The translations under genes were made by a program, and so were the position numbers. Shown here in pieces: positions 10,258 through 18,705 of a stretch of 64,000 bases of DNA. Every line of letters begins with the position of its first letter. Position 1 is the first letter of the stretch. The stretch spans positions 1 to 64,000 of the forward strand of contig JAZRSV010000019.1 of assembly GCA_045651685.1 (NCBI GenBank), given 5' to 3'. The notes below the pieces were generated by a model that was not told the DNA's origin, searched no databases, and saw only the letters and a program-made list of their open reading frames with translations. The DNA comes from CAKVLS01 sp045651685. GTDB lineage: Bacteria > Bacillota > Clostridia > Christensenellales > UBA1242.

Positions 10258-10261
10258 AATC

Positions 10262-10291
10262 TTGAAATTGTATAGTACTTTATGTTATAAT
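10262..10291 (+). promoter_or_regulatory. Extended -10 promoter of the 238-aa unknown gene
   Basis: TTGAAA, 18 bp, TATAAT with TG one base before the -10. Short leader to GGGAGGG and the ATG. Confidence 0.75.
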
Positions 10292-10316
10292 ATATTAACA
10301 ATAGGGAGGGTAAATC

Positions 10317-11033
10317 ATGTCAGTATATGTAAAAACAGAAAATTATACCGAAGGTACCGTGCCACAATGCTATGCAGTATTAGCAAAATGTGGGCATGAC
10401 CATGTAAGAGGTAGGGCATGTTTTATACCAGTTGTATTTGGTATTGTTAGCAAAAAAGGTAGAGCAAAAGAAGTTGCGCAAGAGGTAAGAGCGCTAGAGA
10501 GGGTAAAGCACGACCATCCAGATGCAATACTATTTGTTTTGCCAGTATCTTATGAGCAATACAAACAAATAAGGGTTATTAATGACTTTGACCCATATCT
10601 TGCTGTTCAAAACAAAAGAGATCAGTTAGAAGTTCAAGATATTATTGATACTCGTGCCGTAAACGAAGCTTTTGAGTATGTTGATACCAGAAAGGTAAAA
10701 AACAGTATCAATTATGCTCATGGTAGAAGGGCAGTTTATAGACAATCAAAAGATGCTATTTATGATGACTATCAAGATGACTACCCATATGAGCAAGATT
10801 ATGGCGAAAATTTTGATACCGATGACTTAATTTTGCAAAGATACGCAGCTGCTATGAGAGATCATACTGCACATGACAGCGAGCACTTGCGTAGAGAAGT
10901 TTTGGATGTTTATATTCATACTTCTATGCAAAGATTGATGGCGTCAGAGCATAAGGACGAAGCAGAACAAATACTTAACAATTTTGAGCATTATCACAAA
11001 GGTATCAAAAACGAAAAATATAGAGAACAATAG
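10317..11033 (+). CDS. Unknown 238-aa protein with N-terminal Cys-Gly-His domain
   Basis: ATG preceded by GGGAGGG. The first ~110 residues form a compact domain with 'AVLAKCGHDHVRGRACFIPV' and 'RVKHDHPDAILFVLPV', a pattern I have the impression recurs in uncharacterised Firmicutes proteins but cannot assign to a named family; the Cys/His content could bind a metal. Residues ~145-170 are acidic and Tyr-rich, then a helical C-terminus. Cytoplasmic by composition. It is the third unknown soluble protein interleaved with the surface proteins. No clear terminator follows it. Confidence 0.6.
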   Translation: MSVYVKTENYTEGTVPQCYAVLAKCGHDHVRGRACFIPVVFGIVSKKGRAKEVAQEVRALERVKHDHPDAILFVLPVSYEQYKQIRVINDFDPYLAVQNKRDQLEVQDIIDTRAVNEAFEYVDTRKVKNSINYAHGRRAVYRQSKDAIYDDYQDDYPYEQDYGENFDTDDLILQRYAAAMRDHTAHDSEHLRREVLDVYIHTSMQRLMASEHKDEAEQILNNFEHYHKGIKNEKYREQ

Positions 11034-11100
11034 TCATAAAAATAGCAAAAAAACAAGGTTTTTGTGGGTTTTTGAGTGACTTATTAAAAATATTTTAGTA

Positions 11101-11129
11101 TTGACATCAAAAATGTATTGATATATAAT
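11101..11129 (+). promoter_or_regulatory. Consensus promoter of the GLUG-repeat protein
   Basis: TTGACA, 17 bp, TATAAT, perfect at both hexamers; start near 11136, followed by GGAGG and the ATG at 11157. Confidence 0.9.
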
Positions 11130-11156
11130 AATCTTAACAAAATTATGGAGGTTTTT

Positions 11157-14100
11157 ATGAAAAGATTTTTAGTATTTCTTGTTGTAGCAATAGCAGCAGT
11201 TAGTCTTGGACTATCTATCTACTATTTTACAAAAGATAACGAAGTTATTTACATAAATTCAACATATATTACCTTAAACAAAGGTAATGTTATTAAAACA
11301 GACGATTTGCTTTCTTTCGAAAATCAAAGCAAATACACCAAAATCAATTATGGTGGTGTAAAAGACTCTAAAATTTTATCTTTTAACGAAACAGAAAAAT
11401 TTTACACAGCACTTACTGGTGGCGAAACAGAAATCGTTATTTCTACATCTAACAGACAATACAAAAGTATTGTTATCAAAGTTGTAGTTCGTGATGGTTC
11501 TGAAGAGTACCCATACCTAATTGCTTCTCAAAACGATCTTCTAAAGATTGGTAGTGATGCTCAATTTACAGATAGCACCAACTACGAATTAGAAAAGAGT
11601 TTTGCATTAAATAGCAAATGGTTGCCAATCAATGATTTTAAGGGTACATTTAACGGTGCTGGTTATACAATTTCTAACCTAGACATCAGCGCTTATACAG
11701 TAGAAGAGATCGAAGCTAGCAAAGCAATAGAGATGGTTGGCGATGTAGAAACTCTAGTTGATACCGAAGCTACTACAGCTATGATAGAGTATAACACAGC
11801 TCTTGCTACATATAGCCAAGCTGGTTTGTTTGCTAACCTAACTGCAGACGCTGTTGTTAGCGATTTGACATTAAAAAATGTTAACATCTCTGGCGACTTT
11901 GACTATGTTGGTGGTATCGCAGGTGTTAACAAAGGTATTATCAAAAACAGCACAGTTTCTACAGACTCAAAAGTAGTTATTACTACTACTGGTACTGGCG
12001 CAGATGCTGTCGTAGAAGAAACTTTAGTTTATAATGCTATTCAATCTACAAAAGACAATGCCAATATAGGTGGTATCGCAGGTTATAACTTTGGTTCTAA
12101 AGACAATACTCCAAAACTTGACAGAGTAGTAAGCAAAGCAAGATTAGTTATTGCTGCTGCTGGTCAAAATGTTGCTGGTCTTGTTGGTTATAACAAAGCT
12201 GGTAGAGTTAGCGAAAGCTACTACAATGGTTATGCTTTCAAAACAGTTGATGGCACATTTGCTGGTCTAGTTGGCAAAAACGAACCAATTAGTGCTACAG
12301 TAGATGGCAAAGTTGCATACTTCCCAGCAGATGTTATGGATTGCTATGCAATGATCAATACTCAAACAACAAATGCAATTACAGATGCGGTTGGTGTTAT
12401 CAAAGAGAGCATCAACCTAGCAGGTACTCCAGATATTTACGAAAACAAAGTTTTTGGCAACTATTTTAGCGTTCTAAAAACTTATTCTACAGAAGGTGCT
12501 TTTACTTCTACAGATATCGCAGCTGTAAAAACTGCAACTGATATTTCAAAAATTGGTGTCACTTGCAGAAGACTTACAGACGACGAGTTCAAAAATGAAG
12601 ACAACTTTGTATCATACACAGAAGCTATCACAGGTTATACAAGAACTTGGAATTTCGAAACAGTATGGACATGGTTTAACGAAGGCGATGTTAGATATCC
12701 AGTTATCAATCCAAACTGTTTAGCTGGTTCTGTATACGAAATTGATGTTTCTACCGTAAAAGGTGCTAACGACATTGACAAAGGTGATTCTTTATCAGAC
12801 ATCTGGACAATGTTTAATAGCAACAAAGCAACAGGTAGCTTCAAAGTATTAGAAGATATCGACCTAGGCGGTGGAGAGTGGACCCCAATTGAATTCTACA
12901 ACGGTACTCTTACTGGTGAACCTGTAGTAGATGCAGAAACTGGCGAAACTCGCAACCCAATAATTTCTAACTTCAAAATTGTACTTGGCACTCAAAACGG
13001 CAAAGCTGGTTTGTTCGAAAGACTATGCGCTAATGCAATTATCTCTAACATCACATTCAAAGATGTAGAAATAATAGGTGCAGATGATGATGTTTATGCT
13101 GGTAAACAAATTGGCGTTATCGCAGGTGTTAACGAAGGTGCTAATATACTTAATGTTAATATCGTTAATGTTAAAAACAATCTATTTGCACAACAATTTG
13201 GTGGTTTGTTTGGTGCAGCATACAACGCTGACGGACACTCTATCAAAAATGTAAATGTTGACAATATCACATTTGCAGAAGATGTTGTTGCAGATTATGC
13301 TGGTGGTGTAGTTGGTGCCAACGGTACTACTACAAAACCAGGTGCAGTTATTACTGGTACAGAAAAGAGAGGTACAAAACCAGCTATCTACGCTACAGTT
13401 GCTAACCTAAATGTAGCTGCAAGAATGCTTGGTGGTATCACAGCTTACAACAAAGATGCAACTATCAAATATTGCGATGCTGCATTAAAACTAAACATCG
13501 CAAGTGCTGATGATTGGTTCTTTGATAGCGATTTGGTAGAAGTTAATAAAGAATATCCAATTGTTATCGGCGGTATCGTTGGCCAAAACTACCTAGGCTT
13601 GGTTGACTACTGCAAAGCTTCTAGCGATGTGACAATCGACTCTGTTAACGGTTTCCTTATTGCTGTTGGTGGTATCGCAGGTAGCAACCTAACTGGTACA
13701 ATTTCTCATTCTTATGCTTACAAAACAACTATCACTACAAAGCGTACTAACGATGTACAAATTGGTGGTATTGTAGGCAATAACTCTGGTTTAATCGAAC
13801 TATGTGTTGTAGCTCCTGATTGCGAACTATCAGCTACAACTTCTATTACAAAAGGTGGCAACTATAGCTTTGTTGGTGGTATCGCAGGTTATATGGCCCT
13901 AGCTAATAACAAGGTTGGTGCTATCAATAAGAGTGCAAGTTATGCAAAAACTGTTAAAGGTTTCTTTGCAGGTGGTATCGTTGCATATAGCCACGGTTCA
14001 GTGACTTACAGCTACACTCAAAATTCTACAATTACTGGTTTCTATGTAGGTGGTTTGGCATCAATTATTAATTGCTACAAAGCAACTAAGAGTGATGGTA

Positions 14101-14642
14101 CTTCTTTAATAGTCACTTCTGTTAACAACTACAATTCTGGTTACTACTATGCTAACTACACAATAGCTAGTCTAAACTGTGTAAGCAACGGTGGCGAAAC
14201 AGAAGAAGTAGAAGATTATATCTTGTATAGCCAAGTGACAAACAAAGAAAAAGGTGCTACAGCTGGTTTTGCAGTAATTATTAGTTTTGGCGCAGAAGTA
14301 AAACAATGCTATACAGTTACAACTAACCAAGGTGGCGTACACTATGGTGCAACATTAAGCCGCAACACTGGCTTAATAAAAGCAGAAGAAGTAGAAACAA
14401 GACAAGCTTCTTACTCTGGTATTATTGCTAACAGCATCTATACTACAAAAGGTAATGATGACAAAAATGTTGGTGGTGGATACCTAGAAAAAGAAAAATG
14501 GATTGTACAAGGCAACTTCCAAAAAGTATTGTCAGAATATGGTATGGATGCAGACTTGTGGGAGTGTGACGAAGGCAAATACCCAGCTATAGGCAACCTA
14601 GACAATCAAATTTCAAAATTCTATGCTTATCAAGCAGCTTAA
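11157..14642 (+). CDS. Exported GLUG-repeat surface protein
   Basis: 1161 aa from the ATG at 11157, which has GGAGG 6 nt upstream; an upstream in-frame start at 11118 overlaps the -10 box and is excluded. Residues ~1-24 form a single hydrophobic anchor. From ~145 onward at least twelve short repeats of the type GGIAGYN/GGIVGQN occur, each after 'NV.I' strands, as in GLUG-motif proteins that fold as right-handed beta solenoids (adhesins, IgA-protease-like surface proteins). No LPXTG; the C-terminus ends in YQAA like its two exported neighbours. Probably a surface adhesin or glycan-contacting protein, highly expressed judging by promoter and codon choice. Confidence 0.82.
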   Translation: MKRFLVFLVVAIAAVSLGLSIYYFTKDNEVIYINSTYITLNKGNVIKTDDLLSFENQSKYTKINYGGVKDSKILSFNETEKFYTALTGGETEIVISTSNRQYKSIVIKVVVRDGSEEYPYLIASQNDLLKIGSDAQFTDSTNYELEKSFALNSKWLPINDFKGTFNGAGYTISNLDISAYTVEEIEASKAIEMVGDVETLVDTEATTAMIEYNTALATYSQAGLFANLTADAVVSDLTLKNVNISGDFDYVGGIAGVNKGIIKNSTVSTDSKVVITTTGTGADAVVEETLVYNAIQSTKDNANIGGIAGYNFGSKDNTPKLDRVVSKARLVIAAAGQNVAGLVGYNKAGRVSESYYNGYAFKTVDGTFAGLVGKNEPISATVDGKVAYFPADVMDCYAMINTQTTNAITDAVGVIKESINLAGTPDIYENKVFGNYFSVLKTYSTEGAFTSTDIAAVKTATDISKIGVTCRRLTDDEFKNEDNFVSYTEAITGYTRTWNFETVWTWFNEGDVRYPVINPNCLAGSVYEIDVSTVKGANDIDKGDSLSDIWTMFNSNKATGSFKVLEDIDLGGGEWTPIEFYNGTLTGEPVVDAETGETRNPIISNFKIVLGTQNGKAGLFERLCANAIISNITFKDVEIIGADDDVYAGKQIGVIAGVNEGANILNVNIVNVKNNLFAQQFGGLFGAAYNADGHSIKNVNVDNITFAEDVVADYAGGVVGANGTTTKPGAVITGTEKRGTKPAIYATVANLNVAARMLGGITAYNKDATIKYCDAALKLNIASADDWFFDSDLVEVNKEYPIVIGGIVGQNYLGLVDYCKASSDVTIDSVNGFLIAVGGIAGSNLTGTISHSYAYKTTITTKRTNDVQIGGIVGNNSGLIELCVVAPDCELSATTSITKGGNYSFVGGIAGYMALANNKVGAINKSASYAKTVKGFFAGGIVAYSHGSVTYSYTQNSTITGFYVGGLASIINCYKATKSDGTSLIVTSVNNYNSGYYYANYTIASLNCVSNGGETEEVEDYILYSQVTNKEKGATAGFAVIISFGAEVKQCYTVTTNQGGVHYGATLSRNTGLIKAEEVETRQASYSGIIANSIYTTKGNDDKNVGGGYLEKEKWIVQGNFQKVLSEYGMDADLWECDEGKYPAIGNLDNQISKFYAYQAA

Positions 14643-14652
14643 TAAAATAAAA

Positions 14653-14682
14653 AAAAGACCTAAATTATTTTAGGTCTTTTTT
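14653..14682 (+). terminator. Terminator of the GLUG-repeat protein
   Basis: AAAAGACCTAAA / TTTAGGTCTTTT stem, loop TTAT, T run. Confidence 0.9.
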
Positions 14683-14697
14683 GTTGCGTACATATAA

Positions 14698-14720
14698 AAA
14701 TACCGCTTGTGGCGGTATTT
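14698..14720 (-). terminator. Terminator of spoVG, possibly two-way
   Basis: AAATACCGC / GCGGTATTT stem with a 5-nt loop. On the minus strand it is followed by TTTTTATATG, placing it after spoVG; on the plus strand the tail is TATTTTG. Confidence 0.75.
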
Positions 14721-14785
14721 TATTTTGAAACACGCAAATCTCTTCTAGCTATATTACAAGACTTGCAAAATTGCCGAATAAGCGA

Positions 14786-15052
14786 TTATTCTGCTTTTAG
14801 GGCGCTTTCAAATTCTGCTAAAATTGCAGTTCTGATTTGTTCTCTTGTTTCAGTGTTTAGTGGGTGAACGATATCTTTGTATTCGCCATCAGGAGTTTTG
14901 CGGCTAGGCATTGCGATAAAATAACCTTGGCTGCCTTCGATAACTTTGATGTCATGAACAACAAAACATTCGTCAATTGTAATAGATGCAACTGCTTTTA
15001 ATTTGCTGTCATCTTTTTTTACAATTCTTACGCGTACATCAGAAATTTTCAA
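14786..15052 (-). CDS. spoVG: SpoVG, septation/RNA-binding regulator
   Basis: 88 aa, full length for the family. The start is TTG (MKISDVRVR...), supported by AGGATGG 9 nt upstream on the minus strand. The N-terminal 'KISDVRVRIV' strand, 'FVVHDIKVIEG..GYFIAMPSRK' core and helical C-terminus match SpoVG, a small nucleic-acid-binding protein affecting sporulation septation, capsule and virulence genes in Firmicutes. Divergently transcribed from murC with overlapping upstream regions. The first nine residues and the MPSRK motif make the call safe; sporulation itself cannot be concluded from this gene, since non-sporulating Firmicutes keep it. Confidence 0.95.
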   Translation of the reverse strand: MKISDVRVRIVKKDDSKLKAVASITIDECFVVHDIKVIEGSQGYFIAMPSRKTPDGEYKDIVHPLNTETREQIRTAILAEFESALKAE

Positions 15053-15108
15053 GTCTATATACCATCCTTTTTGAATTAGTCAAAAGCCATAACCTTTTAA
15101 CTACCTAT

Positions 15109-15137
15109 ATTTTATACTATAATGCAGATTTATGCAA
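15109..15137 (-). promoter_or_regulatory. Possible spoVG promoter
   Basis: On the minus strand TTGCAT, 17 bp, TAAAAT, ending about 57 nt before the TTG start. Modest hexamer matches only. Confidence 0.4.
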
Positions 15138-15169
15138 ACTTTTTGATATAACTTTTCATATATAATAGT

Positions 15170-16522
15170 ATGAAAAAAGACATTTTATTGCAAAGTATAA
15201 AAAAAATACATTTCGTTGGTATTGGGGGTATAAGCATGAGTTCTTTGGCAAAACTTATGCTTGCAAAAGGTTTTGTTGTTAGTGGTAGTGATGCTGTGCA
15301 AAACCAGATTGTGTCCGAGCTAAAGGCAATAGGTATTAATGTTTTTGTGGGGCACAATGCTGGCAACATTGATGATGTAGACCTTGTTGTATACACTGCC
15401 GCTATTGCAAAAAATAATGCAGAGTTGTTGTATGCCGAGTCAAAAAATATACCATGCATTGATCGGGCCGAAATGCTAGGGTTGGTTGCAAAACAATATA
15501 GGCATGTTATTGCTGTTGCTGGTACTCATGGCAAAACTACAACAACAGCAATGATAGCAAATGCCTTTTTTGTTTGTGGCAAAAATCCTACAGTGCATAT
15601 TGGTGGCAACTGGGGCAAGATACATGGCAACTTGCATATAGGTGGCAACGATATTTTTATTACCGAAGCGTGCGAATATAAAGATAGCTTTTTGAGTCTC
15701 AATCCTAATGCTGCAGTTATAACAAATATCGAAAAAGAGCATTTAGATTATTTTAAGTCGATGACTCGTATTAAACAATCGTACAACACTTTTTGCAAAA
15801 GTTGTGATAAGGTTTTTGTTAACAAGCTGTATAGTAAATTGATAAATAGCAAACACAAAACCTTTGGCCTTGGTGGCAACATAAAAGCAAAAAACATTGT
15901 TGGTAAAAATGGTAAATATGGTTTTGATTGTTATATAGATGACGAGTTTTATGCCACAATAAATTTGGGTGTTGCTGGTAGGTACAATGTAGACAATGCT
16001 TTGGCCGCCATAGCTGTATGCAACAGTTATGGTCTTGATAAGCAAAAGGTAGCAAAAAGCTTTGAAACTTTTGACAATGTTGATCGCCGATTTGAAGTAA
16101 TGGGTGAGTATAATGGAGGGGTGATTATACGCGATTATGCACATCATCCAACCGAGATAAAAAACGCAATTAAGACGGCGGGTGAAGTTTATGGCAAACC
16201 TGTTATTGTTGTGTATCAACCACATACATATTCTAGGACAAAAACTTTGCTAAGCGACTTTATAAAGTGCTTTGACAATGCTTGTGGACTTATATTGGTT
16301 AGCACATATTCTGCAAGAGAAAAATTTGATCAAAAGGGCAGCTGTGAGGCGCTAGCGCTAGCTATAAGACAAGCAAATAGTGACCTTCGCATATTTGGTC
16401 CTGCTGCAAAATGTTGCGTCAAAGACTTTTTGTCGGGGTTAAATTTAGATCAAAAAACAGTTTTGTTTTTGGGTGCTGGCGACTTGGTAGATATCTTGCA
16501 AGAACTAAATTTGTCAAAATAA
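15170..16522 (+). CDS. murC: UDP-N-acetylmuramate--L-alanine ligase
   Basis: 450 aa, usual length. MurC adds L-alanine to UDP-MurNAc with ATP, the first amino-acid step of peptidoglycan stem-peptide synthesis. Seen: N-terminal Rossmann-type 'HFVGIGGISMSSLA' for UDP-MurNAc binding, ATP P-loop 'AVAGTHGKTTTTAMI' (~115-129), the central 'ITNIEKEHLDYF' motif, and the C-terminal Mur-ligase domain with 'RRFEVMG', 'RDYAHHPTEI' and 'YQPHTYSRT'. No Shine-Dalgarno; a TATATAAT box (15159-15166) lies 3-5 nt before the ATG, suggesting a leaderless or near-leaderless mRNA. Stands alone, divergent from spoVG, not in a dcw cluster. Confidence 0.97.
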   Translation: MKKDILLQSIKKIHFVGIGGISMSSLAKLMLAKGFVVSGSDAVQNQIVSELKAIGINVFVGHNAGNIDDVDLVVYTAAIAKNNAELLYAESKNIPCIDRAEMLGLVAKQYRHVIAVAGTHGKTTTTAMIANAFFVCGKNPTVHIGGNWGKIHGNLHIGGNDIFITEACEYKDSFLSLNPNAAVITNIEKEHLDYFKSMTRIKQSYNTFCKSCDKVFVNKLYSKLINSKHKTFGLGGNIKAKNIVGKNGKYGFDCYIDDEFYATINLGVAGRYNVDNALAAIAVCNSYGLDKQKVAKSFETFDNVDRRFEVMGEYNGGVIIRDYAHHPTEIKNAIKTAGEVYGKPVIVVYQPHTYSRTKTLLSDFIKCFDNACGLILVSTYSAREKFDQKGSCEALALAIRQANSDLRIFGPAAKCCVKDFLSGLNLDQKTVLFLGAGDLVDILQELNLSK

Positions 16523-16576
16523 TATGTATTTTTTGCCAAAAACGCTCTTATTGTGTTAATTTGCTAAAAAAAATTG

Positions 16577-16605
16577 TTGACTAATTGCTTTAAGTGTGTT
16601 ATTCT
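16577..16605 (+). promoter_or_regulatory. rpmE promoter
   Basis: TTGACT, 17 bp, TATTCT, 31 nt before the rpmE ATG. Confidence 0.75.
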
Positions 16606-16636
16606 ACATAAGCATAAAAGTTGAGAGGTGAAAGTA

Positions 16637-16840
16637 ATGAAAGCGAATGTACATCCAGATTATCACGAAGTTGAAGTAATTTGCGCATGTGGAGCAAAGT
16701 TTGTAACAAAATCTACTAAACCTGGTGAAGTTATCAAAGTTGATATCTGCAACAAATGCCATCCTTTTTATACTGGCAAACAAAAAATAGTTGACACCAG
16801 CGGTAGAGTTGAAAAATTCCAACAACGCCACAATGTTTAA
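16637..16840 (+). CDS. rpmE: 50S ribosomal protein L31, zinc form
   Basis: 67 aa from the ATG at 16637; GAGAGGTG upstream is its ribosome binding site, so the in-frame GTG at 16628, which overlaps that site, was not used. Contains the zinc ligands CxC (VICACG) and CxxC (ICNKC), marking the C+ form of L31, and the end 'GRVEKFQQRHNV' typical of the family. It sits ahead of the DUF1385-prmC-prfA block as in many Clostridia, but is separated from it by a terminator. Confidence 0.96.
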   Translation: MKANVHPDYHEVEVICACGAKFVTKSTKPGEVIKVDICNKCHPFYTGKQKIVDTSGRVEKFQQRHNV

Positions 16841-16858
16841 TATTATTTAACTTTTTAC

Positions 16859-16889
16859 AAAAACAGGCTTTTATTTGCCTGTTTTTTTT
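16859..16889 (+). terminator. Terminator after rpmE
   Basis: AAAAACAGGC / GCCTGTTTTT stem, 8-nt loop, T8. Confidence 0.88.
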
Positions 16890-16948
16890 AGGTTATTTAC
16901 TAAACAAATTTATGTTTAGAAATACAACTTATAGCACATACTTGTTGT

Positions 16949-18703
16949 ATGAAAAATTATACTAATTTATTTTTTTATCCAGTAGGTAGTGGCGGTATTA
17001 ATGGTGCTTTTGTTTTGGCTAACGGCAATAGTATTGTAAGTCACAAACATTCAAAAAGCATTGTGCTTAACAAACCAAGTGCTATGGGTAGATTTGTAGC
17101 GGCATTAAAAAACTGGTTTTTTGTTAGAGGACTTATTTTGTTTTTTTATTATATCTTTAAGGTTTTTGAAGGTGTAGATAAGTCTTATACTAACTACAAT
17201 GAGTATTTGTTAAGACAGCCAATCAAGACAAAAACAAAGTTTAGAAACAAACTCAAACTTTTTTATGTTGTGTTTGTTTTGCTTACACTTGCGTTTTTTG
17301 TAGGGTTGCCGCTAGCTACTAAAATATTGCTTGATATGGCAATAAATAATGTGTTTATAAATAGCCTTTTTAATGTAGTGCTAAAAATTGTGTTTTTGTT
17401 AACATTTTTTACAATTTTAAGGTGGCTGCCAATAACAAAAAATATATATCAATATAATAGCGCAATAAACAAGGTCGCCAATAGTTTTGAAGATGATAGT
17501 ATCAACTACTCAAAGATAGCAAAGGCAAAAAACACAAGGGTGCTTAATATATACAACTTTTTTATAGTAGGTCTAATTGGGCTGTATATATTTGTGCCTA
17601 TATTTAGTTTTGATGTGGCAGCTATTATTAATGTTTTGATAAAAATTGCTGTTGCATCTTTTTGGCTAGGTATTTGCTACGAAGTGCTTTATTTGCTACA
17701 ATATAGATATGACAAGTGCAAAGTTGCCCGTTTTGTTAGCAGCCCAATAGTAGCAATTAGTTATATTACAAGTTTGCCTTATACTAATGAGCATTTTGAT
17801 ATTGTTATAAATACTGTAGAGGAGTTGTCGCTTATGACAAAGAGAGAGTTTATCTGTAGTAATCAAGAAAAATCTTTTAGACAATTTTATATAGATGTCA
17901 AGACAGAACTTGCACAAAATGGCATAACCGACAAAGGCGAAGCAGACTATATCATATGCGAAGCACTTGGTATTAATAAAACAAAAATGCTTATGTTAGA
18001 TACTATAACTACTTCGCAACAAAACAAAGTTAACAAAATTGTAAAAAAGCGTATACAACATATACCTCTAAATAAGATTGTAAAAAAACAAAATTTTTAT
18101 GGTATAGATTTTTATATTAACGAGCATGTTTTGGCTCCAAGACAAGACACAGAAATTTTGGTAGAGAAAGCTATACAAAAAATATCACAATATCCAACTC
18201 AACCAAAAGTTTTGGATATGTGTACAGGTAGTGGTATCATCGCAGTGACCATAGCAAAAAATACCAATGCCAAAGTGACTGCCGTAGATATAAGCAACAA
18301 AGCATTGTTAGTTGCTAACAAAAATGCAAAAAACAACAATGTTAATATAAATTTTATAAAAAGTGACACTTTCAAAGACTTGAAAGTGTCAAACAAATTT
18401 GATATAATCATTTCGAATCCACCATACATCCCAACATTAGACATTGACAAGCTAGACCAAGAGGTTAGAGATCATGACCCAAAAATAGCTTTAGATGGTG
18501 GGATAGATGGTTTGAAATTTTATAGATTGCTTGCAGACAATGCACCAAAATATCTAAAGTCTGGTGGCGTTATTATGTTAGAGATCGGTTATGACCAAAA
18601 ACATAAAGTAAGCAACATTTTACAAAACAATTTCAAAGATATACAAGTGTTTGATGATTATGGTGGCAATCCTAGAGTAATCATCGCAACAAAAAAGGGA
18701 TAA
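16949..18703 (+). CDS. prmC: Fusion of a degenerate DUF1385 (YqhQ-type) membrane protein with PrmC methyltransferase
   Basis: 584 aa, about twice the length of PrmC. Residues ~10-300 follow the DUF1385/YqhQ pattern: 'SGGINGAFVL' for the usual GGQAVIEGVMMR, 'FFVRGLILF', 'LGICYEVLYLLQYRYD' for GISYEVLK...RYD, and four or five membrane spans; the conserved HGAEH is not visible (YNSAINK at that place). Residues ~308-584 are a complete PrmC: 'YGIDFYINEHVLAPRQDTE', SAM loop DMCTGSGIIA (423-432) and catalytic NPPYIP (490-495), which methylates the Gln of the GGQ motif in release factors. prfA starts 2 nt after the stop. Separate rpmE-DUF1385-prmC-prfA genes are common in Clostridia, so this is a neighbour fusion. 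Start uncertain: no Shine-Dalgarno before the ATG. Confidence 0.9.
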   Translation: MKNYTNLFFYPVGSGGINGAFVLANGNSIVSHKHSKSIVLNKPSAMGRFVAALKNWFFVRGLILFFYYIFKVFEGVDKSYTNYNEYLLRQPIKTKTKFRNKLKLFYVVFVLLTLAFFVGLPLATKILLDMAINNVFINSLFNVVLKIVFLLTFFTILRWLPITKNIYQYNSAINKVANSFEDDSINYSKIAKAKNTRVLNIYNFFIVGLIGLYIFVPIFSFDVAAIINVLIKIAVASFWLGICYEVLYLLQYRYDKCKVARFVSSPIVAISYITSLPYTNEHFDIVINTVEELSLMTKREFICSNQEKSFRQFYIDVKTELAQNGITDKGEADYIICEALGINKTKMLMLDTITTSQQNKVNKIVKKRIQHIPLNKIVKKQNFYGIDFYINEHVLAPRQDTEILVEKAIQKISQYPTQPKVLDMCTGSGIIAVTIAKNTNAKVTAVDISNKALLVANKNAKNNNVNINFIKSDTFKDLKVSNKFDIIISNPPYIPTLDIDKLDQEVRDHDPKIALDGGIDGLKFYRLLADNAPKYLKSGGVIMLEIGYDQKHKVSNILQNNFKDIQVFDDYGGNPRVIIATKKG

Positions 18704-18705
18704 TT

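Noticed and set aside
11118..11156. Longer N-terminus for the GLUG-repeat protein
   Set aside because: It would overlap the consensus -10 box; the ATG at 11157 has a good Shine-Dalgarno and starts a proper signal anchor.
11880..14060. Recurring GGTGGTATCGCAGG-type DNA words as a CRISPR-like or mobile repeat
   Set aside because: They are in frame, irregularly spaced and encode the GLUG motif of one protein.
18409..18425. TTTCGAATCC run resembling a tRNA T-loop
   Set aside because: It is inside the PrmC catalytic region (I-S-N-P-P-Y codons) and no cloverleaf can be drawn around it.
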